Shown here one piece after another: positions 8,691 through 19,825 of a stretch of 64,000 nucleotides of DNA (the first letter of the stretch is position 1; every line of letters begins with the position of its first letter). Below the pieces are notes generated by a model. It had not been told where the DNA came from and made no database searches. It saw only the letters and a program-made list of their open reading frames with translations. The translations under genes and the position numbers were made by a program. The stretch is from positions 124,001-188,000 of the forward strand of contig NZ_RKQQ01000007.1 in assembly GCF_003814815.1 (NCBI RefSeq). Reading direction: 5' to 3'. This DNA is from Salisediminibacterium halotolerans (GTDB lineage Bacteria; Bacillota; Bacilli; Bacillales; Salisediminibacteriaceae).

Positions 8691-9353
8691 TTGTCAACTG
8701 AAGGGAAAGTATACTTAAACATCGTCAAAGAAATTGACCGAATCATTAATCACGATGAACTGGCGCCTGGAGATAAACTCCCCTCGGAAAGAGAGCTGGC
8801 CGAACGTCTGCAAGCGGGAAGGTCGTCGGTAAGAGAAGCGCTCCGCGCACTGGAACTGCTTGACTTAATCGAAACCCGCAAAGGTGAAGGGACATTTATT
8901 AAGGCAGCAAACAGTCAGCAATTAATTGAGCTTTTGGCAAATTTTTTTCTGCGCGACCCGAAGGCCCGCAAAGACGTAACAGAAACGAGACGTGTGATTG
9001 AAACAGAAGCAGTGAGGCTCGGCTGCTCAAGGGCAACAGAGGAACAAAAACAAGGCTTAGCTGAAATTGTTGCTCAATCTTTTGAGAAAATGGCGGACAA
9101 TGTGATCCCGTATGAAGAAGATTATCAATTTCATAAAGCATTAGTCGAAACGAGCGGGAATCGCCTGTTAATCAATATTTGGCGCCCGCTGCTTGAATAT
9201 AGTAAAGTGGCCTTAAAAGCTTCGTTAGAACGTGAAGGCCGGATTGAACAGGCGCTGTATGAGCATGAAGAAATCGTGCACGCTATCTTTCGCAATCAGG
9301 AAGATACGGCCGTTTCTGCACTGCAGCGCCACTTATCGAACAGTCAGTTTTAA
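8691..9353 (+). CDS. GntR-family transcription regulator, FadR subfamily
   Basis: A 220-residue regulator. The N-terminal winged helix (about 10-70) shows LPSERELAERL, RSSVREALRALE and RKGEGTFI, typical of GntR. The C-terminal half is an all-helical FCD domain (about 85-215) that usually binds a carboxylate effector with a metal. The start is TTG at 8691, with AAGGAGG 9 bp upstream; the longer in-frame reading runs through the preceding terminator. It lies between malic enzyme and accDA, so it may tune malate or pyruvate use or fatty-acid synthesis. The likely operator is the palindrome at 7339-7351. The effector is unknown. Confidence 0.85.
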   Translation: MSTEGKVYLNIVKEIDRIINHDELAPGDKLPSERELAERLQAGRSSVREALRALELLDLIETRKGEGTFIKAANSQQLIELLANFFLRDPKARKDVTETRRVIETEAVRLGCSRATEEQKQGLAEIVAQSFEKMADNVIPYEEDYQFHKALVETSGNRLLINIWRPLLEYSKVALKASLEREGRIEQALYEHEEIVHAIFRNQEDTAVSALQRHLSNSQF

Positions 9354-9436
9354 TTTTGTTAAGAGCATGGCTGGCGCAGGATCGATCACTGAATTAAAAT
9401 AATATCTATGAGTTTTTACAACGAAGAGGTGAAACA

Positions 9437-10318
9437 ATGATTAGAGATATCTTTTCAAGAAAAAGGCATTATACGACGATACCGTCAGAAAAAGGTAAGA
9501 AAGATGTGCCTGCCGGCTTGATGACAAAGTGCCCCGAATGTAAAACGATAATGTATACAAAAGAGCTTAATCAGAATATGTTCGTGTGTGATCATTGCGG
9601 TCATCATCATCGCATCGGCTCGACACTCCGGCTTAAGTACACGCTTGATGAGAACAGTTTTACGGAGTTTAATGAAGGGATGATCTCTCAGGATCCTTTG
9701 ACATTTCCGGGATACAAAGAAAAATCCGAAAAAGACCGGCAGTCTACGGGTATGAATGAAGCGATCCGAACCGGATACGGGACAATCGGAGGATATAAAG
9801 CTGTTATAGCCGTCATGGACGCCGGATTTCGTATGGGCAGCATGGGATCGGTTGTCGGTGAAAAAATCAGCCGGGCGATTGACTGTGCGATTGAGGAGGA
9901 AGTTCCTTTTATTTTGTTTTCAGCTTCCGGCGGCGCGAGAATGCAAGAAGGTGTTGTCAGCTTGATGCAAATGGCAAAGACGAGCACATCTTTAAACCGG
10001 CTGCATGAAAAAGGTCTGCTCTTTATAAGTGTGATGACTCACCCGACAACAGGCGGCGTTTCCGCGAGCTTTGCCTCGCTTGGCGATGTGAACCTGGCGG
10101 AGCCGCAAGCTTTGATAGGGTTTGCCGGACGCAGGATTATCGAACAAACAATCCGTGAACAGCTTCCGGATGACTTTCAATCAGCAGAATTTCTATTAGA
10201 GCACGGTCAGCTTGATCAAGTCGTTCACCGTCATGAACTGAAAAAAACACTTTTAACGCTCTTAAAATTACACAATGCACCGCAAGCAAAGAAAAAAGAA
10301 GGTGAAGATGATGCCTGA
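9437..10318 (+). CDS. accD: Acetyl-CoA carboxylase carboxyltransferase beta subunit
   Basis: A 293-residue beta subunit of the carboxyltransferase that moves the carboxyl group from biotin to acetyl-CoA, the first step of fatty-acid synthesis. The N-terminal zinc ribbon has Cys32, Cys35, Cys51 and Cys54. The crotonase-fold core includes [12 protein letters not shown] and [12 protein letters not shown], which shape the acyl-CoA oxyanion site. It has a good GAGGTG ribosome site. The stop lies inside accA (8-bp overlap), so the two subunits are probably translationally coupled for equal production. Confidence 0.95.
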   Translation: MIRDIFSRKRHYTTIPSEKGKKDVPAGLMTKCPECKTIMYTKELNQNMFVCDHCGHHHRIGSTLRLKYTLDENSFTEFNEGMISQDPLTFPGYKEKSEKDRQSTGMNEAIRTGYGTIGGYKAVIAVMDAGFRMGSMGSVVGEKISRAIDCAIEEEVPFILFSASGGARMQEGVVSLMQMAKTSTSLNRLHEKGLLFISVMTHPTTGGVSASFASLGDVNLAEPQALIGFAGRRIIEQTIREQLPDDFQSAEFLLEHGQLDQVVHRHELKKTLLTLLKLHNAPQAKKKEGEDDA

Positions 10319-11297
10319 AGAAATGCCGTTTGAAAAGCCGATTATTGAACTTCGCAATAAAATCGCAGAATTAAAATCGTTCACAAACGAGAAGGATATT
10401 GACTTGTCCGGGGAAATTACAAAACTTGAGCGGCGTCTCGTGCAGCTGGAAGAAGATATTTATGGAAATATGGCTCCGTGGGATCGTGTGCAACTGGCCC
10501 GGCATACGCAGCGTCCGACGACACTCGACTATATCAAAGGTCTGTTTACAGATTTCATGGAATTCCGCGGCGACCGGCTTTATGGAGATGACGAGGCGAT
10601 TGTCGGCGGTGTCGCTGCGTTTGACAATCAGCCGGTAACGGTGATCGGCCACCAGCGGGGCAAAGATACGAAAGAGAATATTCGCCGGAATTTCGGCATG
10701 CCTCACCCGGAAGGTTATCGAAAAGCTTTAAGGCTCATGAAACAGGCGGAAAAATTCGGCCGTCCAATCATTTGTTTTATCGATACGAAAGGGGCGTTCC
10801 CCGGGAAGGAAGCCGAAGAGCGGGGACAAAGTGAAGCGATCGCGAGAAATTTGCTGGAGATGTCCGGGTTTAAAGTTCCGGTTGTTTCGATTGTTATCGG
10901 TGAAGGAGGAAGCGGAGGCGCGCTGGCCCTAGGGGTTGCCGACCGGATTTACATGTTGGAAAATGCAACATATTCTGTTATTTCACCGGAAGGGGCAGCG
11001 ACTATTTTATGGAAAGACGCCGCTCATGCGCAAGAAGCAGCAGAAACGATGAAAATTACCGCGCCTGATTTAAAAGAACTCGGAATTATTGATGATGTTA
11101 TTCCGGAAATTCGCGGCGGCGCGCACAGAAACTTGGAAGCTCAAACGTCTTACATTCGAAATACGCTCAAGCAGGCGATCTATGATTTGAACAAAGAGTC
11201 ACCTGAAGAGCTCGTTCACAAACGTTTCATAAAATTTAATGCCATCGGCGACTATGGCTATGTAAACGATGCCAATCCCGGCGGTGAGGAAACGTAA
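10311..11297 (+). CDS. accA: Acetyl-CoA carboxylase carboxyltransferase alpha subunit
   Basis: A 328-residue partner of AccD. It contains [27 protein letters not shown] in pieces across residues 125-150, the biotin-site region [10 protein letters not shown], and the oxyanion loop [13 protein letters not shown]. The ATG at 10311 is used because AAGGTG is best spaced for it; an adjacent ATG at 10308 is possible and upstream readings lie inside accD. Overlap with accD implies coupling. The C-terminus is slightly longer and more acidic than in B. subtilis. Confidence 0.95.
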   Translation: MPEEMPFEKPIIELRNKIAELKSFTNEKDIDLSGEITKLERRLVQLEEDIYGNMAPWDRVQLARHTQRPTTLDYIKGLFTDFMEFRGDRLYGDDEAIVGGVAAFDNQPVTVIGHQRGKDTKENIRRNFGMPHPEGYRKALRLMKQAEKFGRPIICFIDTKGAFPGKEAEERGQSEAIARNLLEMSGFKVPVVSIVIGEGGSGGALALGVADRIYMLENATYSVISPEGAATILWKDAAHAQEAAETMKITAPDLKELGIIDDVIPEIRGGAHRNLEAQTSYIRNTLKQAIYDLNKESPEELVHKRFIKFNAIGDYGYVNDANPGGEET

Positions 11298-11425
11298 GTT
11301 CACCGCAGCAGCCGAGGCGAGGTTTGAAACGGTCATGCCTCTATTGTTTTTAAGCGGGGAAAGTGTTATTTTAAACTCATGTGACGCACTTATGCACTAT
11401 TGAATGAAGTAAATAAACGAGGTGA

Positions 11426-12394
<969 letters not shown>

Positions 12395-12523
12395 CTGAAG
12401 CAGGGCAGAGCAATCTCTGAAGAGAAATAAAGCTGGGGCAAAACCTTGTCCTGGCTTTCGTTTGGAAACGATGTAAGGCATGTCTGCACATGTCAGCGTA
12501 TTGAGAAAGAGGAGGATACTAAT

Positions 12524-14284
12524 ATGACAATGAGAAAAACAAAAATTGTATCAACTATCGGACCGGCCAGCGAATCACCGGAAATTTTGACGCAGCTGAT
12601 TGAATCCGGAATGAACGTAGCGAGACTGAATTTCTCGCACGGCGATTATGATGAGCATAAGGCACGCATTGACGGCATTCGTGAAGCTGCGGCAAAAGCC
12701 GGCAAAACCGTCGCCTTGCTGCTTGATACGAAAGGACCGGAAATCCGCACGCAAACATTAGAAGCCGGCGCAGTTGATCTGGAAATGGGCAAGACTGTCC
12801 GCGTCTCAATGGAAGAAGTTGTCGGCAATGAAGACAAAATATCCGTTACTTACCCAGGTTTGATTAACGATGTGCACGTCGGGTCAAAACTTTTGTTGGA
12901 CGACGGCTTAATCGAGCTGGAAGTCACGGCAATCGAAGAAAATGAGCTTGTTACCGAAGTTGTTAACAGCGGCACGCTGAAAAATAAAAAAGGCGTCAAC
13001 GTACCGAATGTCAGTGTAAATCTTCCGGGAATTACCGACAAAGATGCCAATGATATCGTATTCGGAATCGAGCAGGGTGTCGACTTTATCGCAGCATCCT
13101 TTGTTCGCCGCGCATCTGACGTTCTGGAGATTCGTGAATTGCTGGAAAAGCATAACGCCGAGCACATTCAAATTATCCCTAAGATTGAAAATCAAGAAGG
13201 CGTGGACAATATCGTCGAAATTCTCGAAGTTTCCGACGGTTTAATGGTCGCACGGGGAGATTTAGGCGTAGAAATTCCAGCTGAAGATGTTCCGCTTGTA
13301 CAAAAAGATTTGATCAAACAATGCAATAAACTAGGGAAACCTGTTATTACAGCAACGCAAATGCTTGATTCGATGCAATGGAACCCGCGTCCGACCCGCG
13401 CCGAAGCAAGCGACGTTGCGAATGCCATTTTTGACGGTACAGATGCGATCATGCTCTCGGGTGAAACAGCAGCCGGCGAATACCCTCTTGCTTCCGTTCA
13501 AACAATGGCAGGGATCGCTTTAAAAACGGAAACAGCGCTGAAATACCGCGACATCCTGCGTAAGCGTTCGAAAGAAATTGAAACAACAGTGACCGATGCG
13601 ATCAGCCAATCCGTGTCCCACACAGCGTTGAACTTGAAAGCATCTGCGATTGTCACAGCAACGCAAAGCGGGCATACGGCGCGAATGATTTCGAAATACC
13701 GCCCGGAGTGTCCGATCGTCGCGATTACTACAGACGAGCATGTGAACCGGACGTTGTCGCTTGTATGGGGCGTTTATCCGCAAATCGGCTCAGCAGTTGA
13801 ATCAACCGATGAAATGCTCCGAATTTCTGTCGATGAAGCGAAAAAATCCGGTCTTGTTTCAAACGGTGATCTCGTTGTCATTACCGCCGGTGTACCGATC
13901 GGAGAATCCGGCACGACGAACTTGATGAAAGTTCAAATTGTCGGCGAAGTTGCCGCACAAGGACAAGGCATCGGCCGCAAATCAAAAGCCGGCCGGGTTA
14001 CAGTGGCTAAAAACGGCGCTGAAGCAGTGAGAAAAACAAATCAAGGCGATATTTTAATCACGCCTGTGACAGATAAAGATATGATGGAGGCGTTTGAAAA
14101 GGCGTCGGCTGTTATTACAGAACAAGGCGGCCTTACTTCACATGCGGCAGTGGTCGGATTGAACTTGGGCATTCCCGTTATTGTCGGAGTGGAGAACGCA
14201 ACCGATCTGTTTGAGGACGGAGAATCGATTACCGTTGATGCCCAGCAAGGAAAGATTTACAAAGGTGAAGCATCTATTCTATAA
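12524..14284 (+). CDS. pyk: Pyruvate kinase with C-terminal PEP-utilising domain
   Basis: A 586-residue pyruvate kinase, the long Bacillus type. The barrel begins [12 protein letters not shown] and includes [10 protein letters not shown], the active-site [10 protein letters not shown] and [12 protein letters not shown], and the tail region TATQMLDSM. An extra C-terminal domain (about 480-586) carries [11 protein letters not shown], the phosphohistidine motif of PEP synthase-like domains. The start at 12524 has GAGGAGG upstream; a longer in-frame reading runs without support into the gap after pfkA. A terminator follows. Confidence 0.96.
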   Translation: MTMRKTKIVSTIGPASESPEILTQLIESGMNVARLNFSHGDYDEHKARIDGIREAAAKAGKTVALLLDTKGPEIRTQTLEAGAVDLEMGKTVRVSMEEVVGNEDKISVTYPGLINDVHVGSKLLLDDGLIELEVTAIEENELVTEVVNSGTLKNKKGVNVPNVSVNLPGITDKDANDIVFGIEQGVDFIAASFVRRASDVLEIRELLEKHNAEHIQIIPKIENQEGVDNIVEILEVSDGLMVARGDLGVEIPAEDVPLVQKDLIKQCNKLGKPVITATQMLDSMQWNPRPTRAEASDVANAIFDGTDAIMLSGETAAGEYPLASVQTMAGIALKTETALKYRDILRKRSKEIETTVTDAISQSVSHTALNLKASAIVTATQSGHTARMISKYRPECPIVAITTDEHVNRTLSLVWGVYPQIGSAVESTDEMLRISVDEAKKSGLVSNGDLVVITAGVPIGESGTTNLMKVQIVGEVAAQGQGIGRKSKAGRVTVAKNGAEAVRKTNQGDILITPVTDKDMMEAFEKASAVITEQGGLTSHAAVVGLNLGIPVIVGVENATDLFEDGESITVDAQQGKIYKGEASIL

Positions 14285-14300
14285 TAGAATAAGCAGATGA

Positions 14301-14331
14301 AGAGAAGGGAATTCATCCCTTCTCTTTTTTT
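14301..14331 (+). terminator. Terminator after pyk
   Basis: The perfect 10-bp stem AGAGAAGGGA / TCCCTTCTCT with a 5-nt loop is followed by seven T, 16 bp after the pyk stop. Confidence 0.9.
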
Positions 14332-14369
14332 ATGAGACTGATCTGCAGTGCGAGGAAAGGAAGATCGAT

Positions 14370-14783
14370 ATGGGAAAAATATTTTTGTTGCTGCTGATTA
14401 TCGTACCGGCACTTGAAATCGGTGTTTTAATTTTGTCAGGGAATACGATCGGTGTCATACCGACGATCTTGCTTATTATATTAACAGGTGTCTTAGGCGC
14501 GGCCTTAGCGAAAAAAGAAGGATTGAATGCGCTCCGAACAGCTCAGCTGCAGGCATCACAAGGCCAAGTTCCCGGCAGTGTCCTGTTAGACGGCATATGC
14601 ATTCTCGTCGGCGGTGTCGTTCTTTTAACGCCGGGATTTATCACCGACGCGATCGGTTTTTTATTGCTCATTCCGCAAACGAGAGCTGTTTTCAAAGGGT
14701 TTCTTAAGCGTCTGTTTGAAAAGCTGATGCGCAATGGCCAGATGGTATACGTGTCGCGCAATGCATGGAACCAAAGACGATAA
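14370..14783 (+). CDS. fxsA: FxsA family membrane protein
   Basis: A 137-residue integral membrane protein. The FxsA domain begins FLLLLIIVPALEIGVLI and has GVLGAALAKKEGLNALR plus GVVLLTPGFITDAIGFLL, with about three membrane helices and a basic cytoplasmic tail. In E. coli FxsA eases phage T7 exclusion by the F plasmid; its role in Bacillus is not settled. It follows pyk as in B. subtilis (ytzA). In B. subtilis the sporulation gene ytvI comes next; here ytwI follows after a terminator. Confidence 0.85.
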   Translation: MGKIFLLLLIIVPALEIGVLILSGNTIGVIPTILLIILTGVLGAALAKKEGLNALRTAQLQASQGQVPGSVLLDGICILVGGVVLLTPGFITDAIGFLLLIPQTRAVFKGFLKRLFEKLMRNGQMVYVSRNAWNQRR

Positions 14784-14791
14784 TAAGGTGA

Positions 14792-14827
14792 TGGCGGGGC
14801 TGATAATCAGCATAACCCCGCCATTTT
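14792..14827 (+). terminator. Terminator after fxsA
   Basis: The stem TGGCGGGG with CCCCGCCA around a 16-nt loop is followed by TTTTC. It separates fxsA from ytwI. Confidence 0.65.
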
Positions 14828-14869
14828 CAATGAAAGAAAAAATCAGGCAAGGAAGGAAGTAGAGAAGAT

Positions 14870-15340
14870 ATGGCTGGCAGTACATTGTTTATGCTTGTAT
14901 TACTCGGTGTCGGCATTATTGCTAAAAATCAATCACTTATGATTGCAGTCGTTTTTCTGCTCACCGTGAAGTGGGTCGGGTTAGGGGATAAAATCCTCCC
15001 GTTTGCGCAAAAAAACGGTATTCATATTGGCGTAACGATCATCACGATCGCTGTTTTGGTTCCGATTGTAACAGGCGAGATCGGGTTTCGTGATCTGCAG
15101 GAGGCTTTAAAGTCTTCTTATGCCTGGATTGCGCTTGGCTCCGGGATTTTTGTCGCAGTTATTGCAGCTAACGGAATCAATTTAATGCAAAATGACCCGC
15201 ATATCACCGTTGCGCTTGTGTTTGGAACGATATTGGCCGTCGCCGTCTTCGGAGGGGTTGCTGTCGGACCGGTAATCGGAGCAGGGATCGCCTATTTAGC
15301 GATGCGGATTGTGGAAGTCACCTCATCCTTCTTCGGATGA
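14870..15340 (+). CDS. ytwI: DUF441 membrane protein (YtwI type)
   Basis: A 156-residue protein with four strongly hydrophobic segments (about 6-35, 48-68, 85-105 and 115-140), matching the DUF441 family in length and pattern (KNQSLMIAVVFLL near the start). Function is unknown. The ATG follows GGAAGG at good spacing. It lies directly upstream of citZ, as in B. subtilis. Confidence 0.85.
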   Translation: MAGSTLFMLVLLGVGIIAKNQSLMIAVVFLLTVKWVGLGDKILPFAQKNGIHIGVTIITIAVLVPIVTGEIGFRDLQEALKSSYAWIALGSGIFVAVIAANGINLMQNDPHITVALVFGTILAVAVFGGVAVGPVIGAGIAYLAMRIVEVTSSFFG

Positions 15341-15398
15341 GCGCTCCGCCCGGCCTTTTCTGATTAATCGGAATATTTGCTTCTTTGCAAATTTTTCG

Positions 15399-15426
15399 TT
15401 CACAAAAATGTGAAAAATGATATAAT
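15399..15426 (+). promoter_or_regulatory. Probable citZ promoter
   Basis: TTCACA (15399-15404) and TATAAT (15421-15426) are spaced 16 bp apart in the 333-bp gap before citZ. Transcription from here would give a leader of about 240 nt. Confidence 0.5.
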
Positions 15427-15487
15427 GAGAACCAAATGATTCGCTCTACATAACAGGCTGTCATTTAATTTTTTGGCTGAAGTGTTT

Positions 15488-15501
15488 CGAAACCGCTTTC
15501 T
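15488..15501 (+). promoter_or_regulatory. Weak cre-like site in the citZ leader
   Basis: CGAAACCGCTTTCT resembles the CcpA consensus TGWAARCGYTWNCW with about three mismatches. In B. subtilis citZ is under CcpA and CcpC control, so a site is expected, but this match is imperfect. The rest of the 333-bp gap (15341-15673) is AT-rich and shows no gene. Confidence 0.25.
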
Positions 15502-15673
15502 CGTTTCCGCAGTCAGCAAATGCTGATGAGCATATATGTGAACGAAATCATATTTGCAAAATATAATGATTACTTGAAATGAATGTGTATTCAGCTTTTT
15601 TTTCGGGTAATGGAGCGGTAGCAACTTCAGTGTCTAAGGTTCACCCTGATATTTTCTGCAAAGGAGAGGTAGC

Positions 15674-16792
15674 ATGAGTCAAACAAAAGGATTAGAGGGT
15701 GTTGTAGCTACGACGTCGAGTGTCAGTTCGATTATTGATGATGTTTTGACGTACAGAGGATACAACATCGATGATTTGGCAAATTACGCAAGTTTTGAAG
15801 AAGTGATTTACCTCCTTTGGAATGGCAAGTTGCCGAATGAAACAGAACTGAATACGTTTAAAAAAGATTTAACCGCAGTCTCTTCCGTTCCGGATGAAGT
15901 GTTAAACCAATTAAAAACTATTCCGATCGGAGACGTTCATCCGATGGCGGCGCTTCGAACCGCAGTCTCCAATCTGGCGCTTTTTGATGACGAAGCGGAT
16001 CAGCAGGATGAAGAGGCCAACCGGCGAAAAGCATTGAAACTTCAAGCACAAATGGCGACGATTGTGACAGCATTTGCACGAATCCGCAAAGGAAAAGAGC
16101 CGGTTGCACCGAAAGAAGACTTAAGTTTTGCGGGAAACTTTTTGTATATGCTCAACGGCGAAGAACCGGATGAAACGTCCGAAAAAGCGTTCAATAAAGC
16201 ATTAGTTCTGCACGCGGATCACGAATTGAATGCTTCGACATTTACCGCACGTGTCTGTGTAGCCACCCTCTCGGACATTTATTCCGGGGTGACGTCTGCT
16301 ATTGGAGCATTGAAGGGCCCGTTGCACGGCGGCGCTAATGAACAGGTAATGGCGATGCTTTCCGAGATCGGTTCACTTGAACATGCGGAATCATACATCA
16401 AAGATGCCCTTAACCGTAAAGTTAAAATCATGGGTTTTGGACATCGAGTGTATAAAAACGGCGATCCCCGCGCGAAACACTTGCGTGAAATGTCGCGTCA
16501 GCTTACAGAGATTACAGGCGAATCTAAATGGTATGATATGAGTGTTAAAATTGATGAAATCGTTACGAATGAAAAAGGGCTGCTGCCAAATGTGGACTTT
16601 TATTCAGCTTCGGTTTATCACAGTTTAGGGATCGATCATGATATCTTCACACCGATCTTTGCTGTCAGCCGCGTATCCGGCTGGATCGCACACATTCTTG
16701 AACAATACGAAAACAATCGCTTAATTCGTCCGCGCGCTGAATATGTCGGTGCCGATAAGCAGGACTGGATTCCGATTGATGAGCGGCCGTAA
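15674..16792 (+). CDS. citZ: Citrate synthase
   Basis: A 372-residue type II-like (Gram-positive, dimeric) citrate synthase that condenses oxaloacetate with acetyl-CoA. The catalytic regions are visible: LHADHELNASTF (a His of the active site), MGFGHRVYKNGDPRA (a second His) and NVDFYSASVYH (the catalytic Asp). The start has AAGGAGAGG upstream. The order citZ-icd-mdh gives a TCA-cycle cluster, but the gaps of about 134 and 80 bp leave room for separate promoters. Confidence 0.95.
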   Translation: MSQTKGLEGVVATTSSVSSIIDDVLTYRGYNIDDLANYASFEEVIYLLWNGKLPNETELNTFKKDLTAVSSVPDEVLNQLKTIPIGDVHPMAALRTAVSNLALFDDEADQQDEEANRRKALKLQAQMATIVTAFARIRKGKEPVAPKEDLSFAGNFLYMLNGEEPDETSEKAFNKALVLHADHELNASTFTARVCVATLSDIYSGVTSAIGALKGPLHGGANEQVMAMLSEIGSLEHAESYIKDALNRKVKIMGFGHRVYKNGDPRAKHLREMSRQLTEITGESKWYDMSVKIDEIVTNEKGLLPNVDFYSASVYHSLGIDHDIFTPIFAVSRVSGWIAHILEQYENNRLIRPRAEYVGADKQDWIPIDERP

Positions 16793-16926
16793 CGAGTGAG
16801 TGTTTGCGCAAAGAAATTTGCTTTGTAATAGACTGAAAAAGCCGATGGAAAAATCCTTCGGCAGTTTCAGCATGTATAATTGTATCTGTAAAATAAGCAA
16901 CAATTGATAAACTGGGAGGTTTTATT

Positions 16927-18192
16927 ATGGCAGGAGAAAAAATTTCAATTAATAACGGAGTATTAAACGTACCGAATGAACCGATCATTCCGTATATCGA
17001 AGGGGACGGGATCGGACCGGACATTTGGCAGGCCGCTTCCCGCGTCATTGAAGCAGCTGTAGAAAAGGCGTATGACGGGGAAAAAAAGATCCATTGGACA
17101 GAAGTTTACGCTGGGCAAAAAGCGAAGGATAAAACAGGCGATTGGCTGCCGGATGAAACATTGGAAACGATCCGCAATTACTTTATTGCTATTAAAGGTC
17201 CGTTAACTACGCCGATCGGCGGAGGCTTTCGGTCGCTGAATGTTGCGCTTCGTCAAGAACTCGACCTGTATACTTGTGTGCGTCCGGTGCGGTGGTTCAG
17301 CGGTGTGCCGTCCCCGGTAAAACACCCTGAAGATACAGATATGGTTATTTTTCGGGAAAACTCAGAAGATATTTATGCCGGCATTGAATATGAAAAAGGA
17401 ACGCCGGAAGCGAAAAGAGTGATCGATTTTCTCCAAAACGAAATGGGCGCGGATAAAATCCGCTTCCCGGAAACATCCGGAATCGGAATCAAGCCGGTTT
17501 CTGAAGAGGGAACTCACCGCCTTGTGCGGGCGGCGATTCAATACGCGCTGGACGAAGGCCGCAAAAGTGTCACGCTCGTTCATAAAGGCAACATCATGAA
17601 GTTCACCGAAGGCGCATTTAAAAATTGGGGATACGAACTGGCGGAAAAAGAATTCGGCGATAAAGTCTTTACCTGGGCGGAATACGACCGAATTGTCGAA
17701 GCTGAAGGCAAAGATGCCGCGAACGCAGCAGAGGACAAAGCGGTATCCGAAGGAAAGATTGTCGTTAAAGATGCGATTGCAGACATTTTCTTGCAACAAA
17801 TCCTCCTGCGTCCGAAAGAGTTCGATGTCGTTGCAACGATGAACTTGAACGGTGACTATATTTCCGATGCTCTTGCTGCGCAAGTCGGCGGTATTGGTAT
17901 TGCACCGGGGGCCAACATTAACTACGACAGCGGTCATGCTATTTTTGAAGCAACGCACGGAACGGCGCCGAAGTATGCAGGCCAGGATAAAGTCAATCCT
18001 TCATCTGTATTGCTCTCAGGTGTATTGATGCTGCGTCACCTCGGCTGGGGCGAAGCGGCCGATATGATTGAAAATTCAATGGACAAAACGATTGGAAGTA
18101 AAACTGTCACGTATGATTTTGCTCGGCAAATGGACGGCGCAACAGAAGTGAAATGCTCTGAATTCGGAGATGCCCTGATAAAAAATCTTTAA
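16927..18192 (+). CDS. icd: NADP-dependent isocitrate dehydrogenase
   Basis: A 421-residue enzyme converting isocitrate to 2-oxoglutarate and CO2. It begins with the family opening [13 protein letters not shown] and shows [20 protein letters not shown], the substrate site that contains the Ser phosphorylated in enteric homologues. [13 protein letters not shown] and the C-terminal nucleotide region [20 protein letters not shown] follow. The Lys and Tyr near the adenosine 2'-phosphate site favour NADP. GGGAGG precedes the ATG. A 16891-type hairpin upstream lacks a convincing T run, so readthrough from citZ is possible. Confidence 0.95.
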   Translation: MAGEKISINNGVLNVPNEPIIPYIEGDGIGPDIWQAASRVIEAAVEKAYDGEKKIHWTEVYAGQKAKDKTGDWLPDETLETIRNYFIAIKGPLTTPIGGGFRSLNVALRQELDLYTCVRPVRWFSGVPSPVKHPEDTDMVIFRENSEDIYAGIEYEKGTPEAKRVIDFLQNEMGADKIRFPETSGIGIKPVSEEGTHRLVRAAIQYALDEGRKSVTLVHKGNIMKFTEGAFKNWGYELAEKEFGDKVFTWAEYDRIVEAEGKDAANAAEDKAVSEGKIVVKDAIADIFLQQILLRPKEFDVVATMNLNGDYISDALAAQVGGIGIAPGANINYDSGHAIFEATHGTAPKYAGQDKVNPSSVLLSGVLMLRHLGWGEAADMIENSMDKTIGSKTVTYDFARQMDGATEVKCSEFGDALIKNL

Positions 18193-18271
18193 CAGTAAGC
18201 GGATTTCCTGCAAGGCAGAAAGATTTCGCTCTGTCTTGCTAGTAAACTAAAATCGAAAGGTCGGGATCAAT

Positions 18272-19207
18272 ATGCCAATTAATCGCAGAAAAATTACCGT
18301 CGTCGGCGGCGGATTCACAGGAACGACGACCGCTTTAATGACCGCGCAAAAAGAATTAGGCGACGTTGTTCTTGTCGATATTCCGGATATGGAAGATCCG
18401 ACGAAAGGAAAAGCTCTTGATATGCTTGAAGCCAGCCCGGTCCAAGGATTTGATGCAAATATTACCGGCACTTCCGATTACGCTGATACAGCCGGGTCTG
18501 ATATCGTTGTGATTACAGCAGGTATTCCCCGAAAACCGGGGATGAGCCGTGATGATTTAATTGCGACAAACGCGAAGATCATGAAAAGTGTCACGAAAGA
18601 GATTGTAAAACACTCGCCGGATTGTTACATCCTTGTTTTGACGAATCCGGTCGATGCGATGACGTATTCAGTCTATAAAGAATCAGGCTTCCCGAAAAAC
18701 CGTGTCATCGGTCAATCCGGTGTGCTTGATACAGCGAGGTTTAACACGTTTGTTGCCGAAGAGCTCGGTGTATCGGTTGAAGATGTAACCGGTTTTGTCC
18801 TTGGGGGACACGGCGACGACATGGTGCCGATGCTCAGGTACAGTTTTGCCGGCGGCATTCCGCTGGAGAAACTGATTTCTCCTGACCGTTTGGAAGAAAT
18901 CGTTGAACGAACCCGCAAAGGCGGCGGCGAAATCGTCAACCTGCTTGGCAGCGGAAGTGCTTACTATGCTCCGGCAGCATCGATTGTAAAAATGGTTGAA
19001 GCGATTTTAAAAGACAAAAAGAGAATCCTGCCGGCGATTGCTTACTTGGAAGGCGAGTTCGGTTATCAGGACATGTATCTCGGTGTACCGGTCGTTCTTG
19101 GCGGAGACGGGATTGAGAAAGTGATGGAACTGGACTTAAATGAAGAAGAAAAGCAAGCGCTCGATAAGTCAGCGGACAGTGTAAAAAATGTGATGAAATT
19201 ATTGTAA
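18272..19207 (+). CDS. mdh: Malate dehydrogenase (LDH-like)
   Basis: A 311-residue malate dehydrogenase of the lactate-dehydrogenase-like class found in Bacillus. The NAD fold begins [14 protein letters not shown], and the acidic residue in VLVDIPDM favours NAD. The Arg-bearing loop reads [12 protein letters not shown] and the catalytic His lies in [21 protein letters not shown] lies upstream of the ATG. It is the last gene of the citZ-icd-mdh series; a hairpin with a weak T tail follows (19214-19239). Confidence 0.95.
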   Translation: MPINRRKITVVGGGFTGTTTALMTAQKELGDVVLVDIPDMEDPTKGKALDMLEASPVQGFDANITGTSDYADTAGSDIVVITAGIPRKPGMSRDDLIATNAKIMKSVTKEIVKHSPDCYILVLTNPVDAMTYSVYKESGFPKNRVIGQSGVLDTARFNTFVAEELGVSVEDVTGFVLGGHGDDMVPMLRYSFAGGIPLEKLISPDRLEEIVERTRKGGGEIVNLLGSGSAYYAPAASIVKMVEAILKDKKRILPAIAYLEGEFGYQDMYLGVPVVLGGDGIEKVMELDLNEEEKQALDKSADSVKNVMKLL

Positions 19208-19213
19208 GACTTC

Positions 19214-19239
19214 CCCTGCCGTATATTTAAGCGGCAGGG
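19214..19239 (+). terminator. Weak terminator-like hairpin after mdh
   Basis: The stem CCCTGCCG / CGGCAGGG is followed only by AACTTT, so termination may be incomplete and mdh may read into the next gene. Confidence 0.45.
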
Positions 19240-19285
19240 AACTTTAGATTGTCCGTGAAAGCGCTGACAAACAAGGGGGGAGCCG

Positions 19286-19765
19286 ATGTTTCAAAAAATG
19301 CGAAAGCTCGGGAAGACGATTGATGAAGTGACTGTCGGGGAAGCGCATCGGGCGGTGAAGACGATTGAAGATAAAGATTTATTGCTGTATCTCGGTCTGT
19401 CAGATGATGCGAATCCGGTTTATATTCAGCACGATTACACCGCACGCACACCTTACAAAAAACCGATTGTCCCGCACTTAATGCTGACAGGAATTGTTTC
19501 CTCTGAGATATCTGCACATTTGCCCGGCCCGGGCAGCGCCGTATTAAGCCACTCATTGGAATTTCCAAATCCTTTATATCATTATGCTTCCGTCGATGTG
19601 ATTTTGCGTGTGGAAGAAGTTAACAAAGAAGCAGAGTTTATCGTCCTTTCTGTTTACGGCTCAGACGATGACGGCCGGACGATTTTGGAAGGCAGTGTGC
19701 GCGTCCGGCCGGCGTATCCATGGAAGCCGGTTACAAAAGATGCTGAGAACTTCGAAAATTTTTAG
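19286..19765 (+). CDS. MaoC-like hot-dog dehydratase family protein
   Basis: A 159-residue protein of the MaoC/hot-dog hydratase type. The stretch near residue 44 (NPVYIQHDYTARTPYKKPIV) has the Asp-x5-His-like hydratase arrangement, and PHLMLTGIVSSEISAHLPGPGS continues the core. Such proteins often hydrate enoyl-CoA or act as thioesterase relatives; the substrate is unknown. A strong AAGGGGGGAG site precedes the ATG. It lies between mdh and phoP. Four bases after its TAG a remnant of the repeat family begins (19770). Confidence 0.75.
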   Translation: MFQKMRKLGKTIDEVTVGEAHRAVKTIEDKDLLLYLGLSDDANPVYIQHDYTARTPYKKPIVPHLMLTGIVSSEISAHLPGPGSAVLSHSLEFPNPLYHYASVDVILRVEEVNKEAEFIVLSVYGSDDDGRTILEGSVRVRPAYPWKPVTKDAENFENF

Positions 19766-19769
19766 GCGG

Positions 19770-19799
19770 CATGGCTGACATCAAACTAATAGACTCTCT
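19770..19799 (-). repeat. Probable end remnant of the interspersed repeat (fifth copy)
   Basis: CATGGCTGACATCAAA (19770-19785) matches exactly the sequence near the left end of the repeat in reverse orientation, as in the copy ending at 53784. It is followed by a degraded match to the terminal repeat (ATAGACTCTCT) before the terminator stem at 19801. Only about 30 bp remain. Confidence 0.5.
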
Positions 19800-19800
19800 A

Positions 19801-19825
19801 AACCCCGCCTGTAAAGGCGGGGTTT
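19801..19825 (+). terminator. Left copy of the duplicated terminator hairpin, repeat copy 1
   Basis: The stem AACCCCGCC / GGCGGGGTT with a TGTAAA loop is the terminator after the MaoC-like gene. The same hairpin recurs at 20498-20524 on the other side of the element, apart from one extra C. Here it is followed by TTT and then the element end. Confidence 0.7.

Noticed and set aside
17362-17958. Antisense open frame of 198 codons over icd
   Set aside because: Shadow of a highly conserved gene; composition is rich in Phe, Arg and Asn and there is no promoter or ribosome site.
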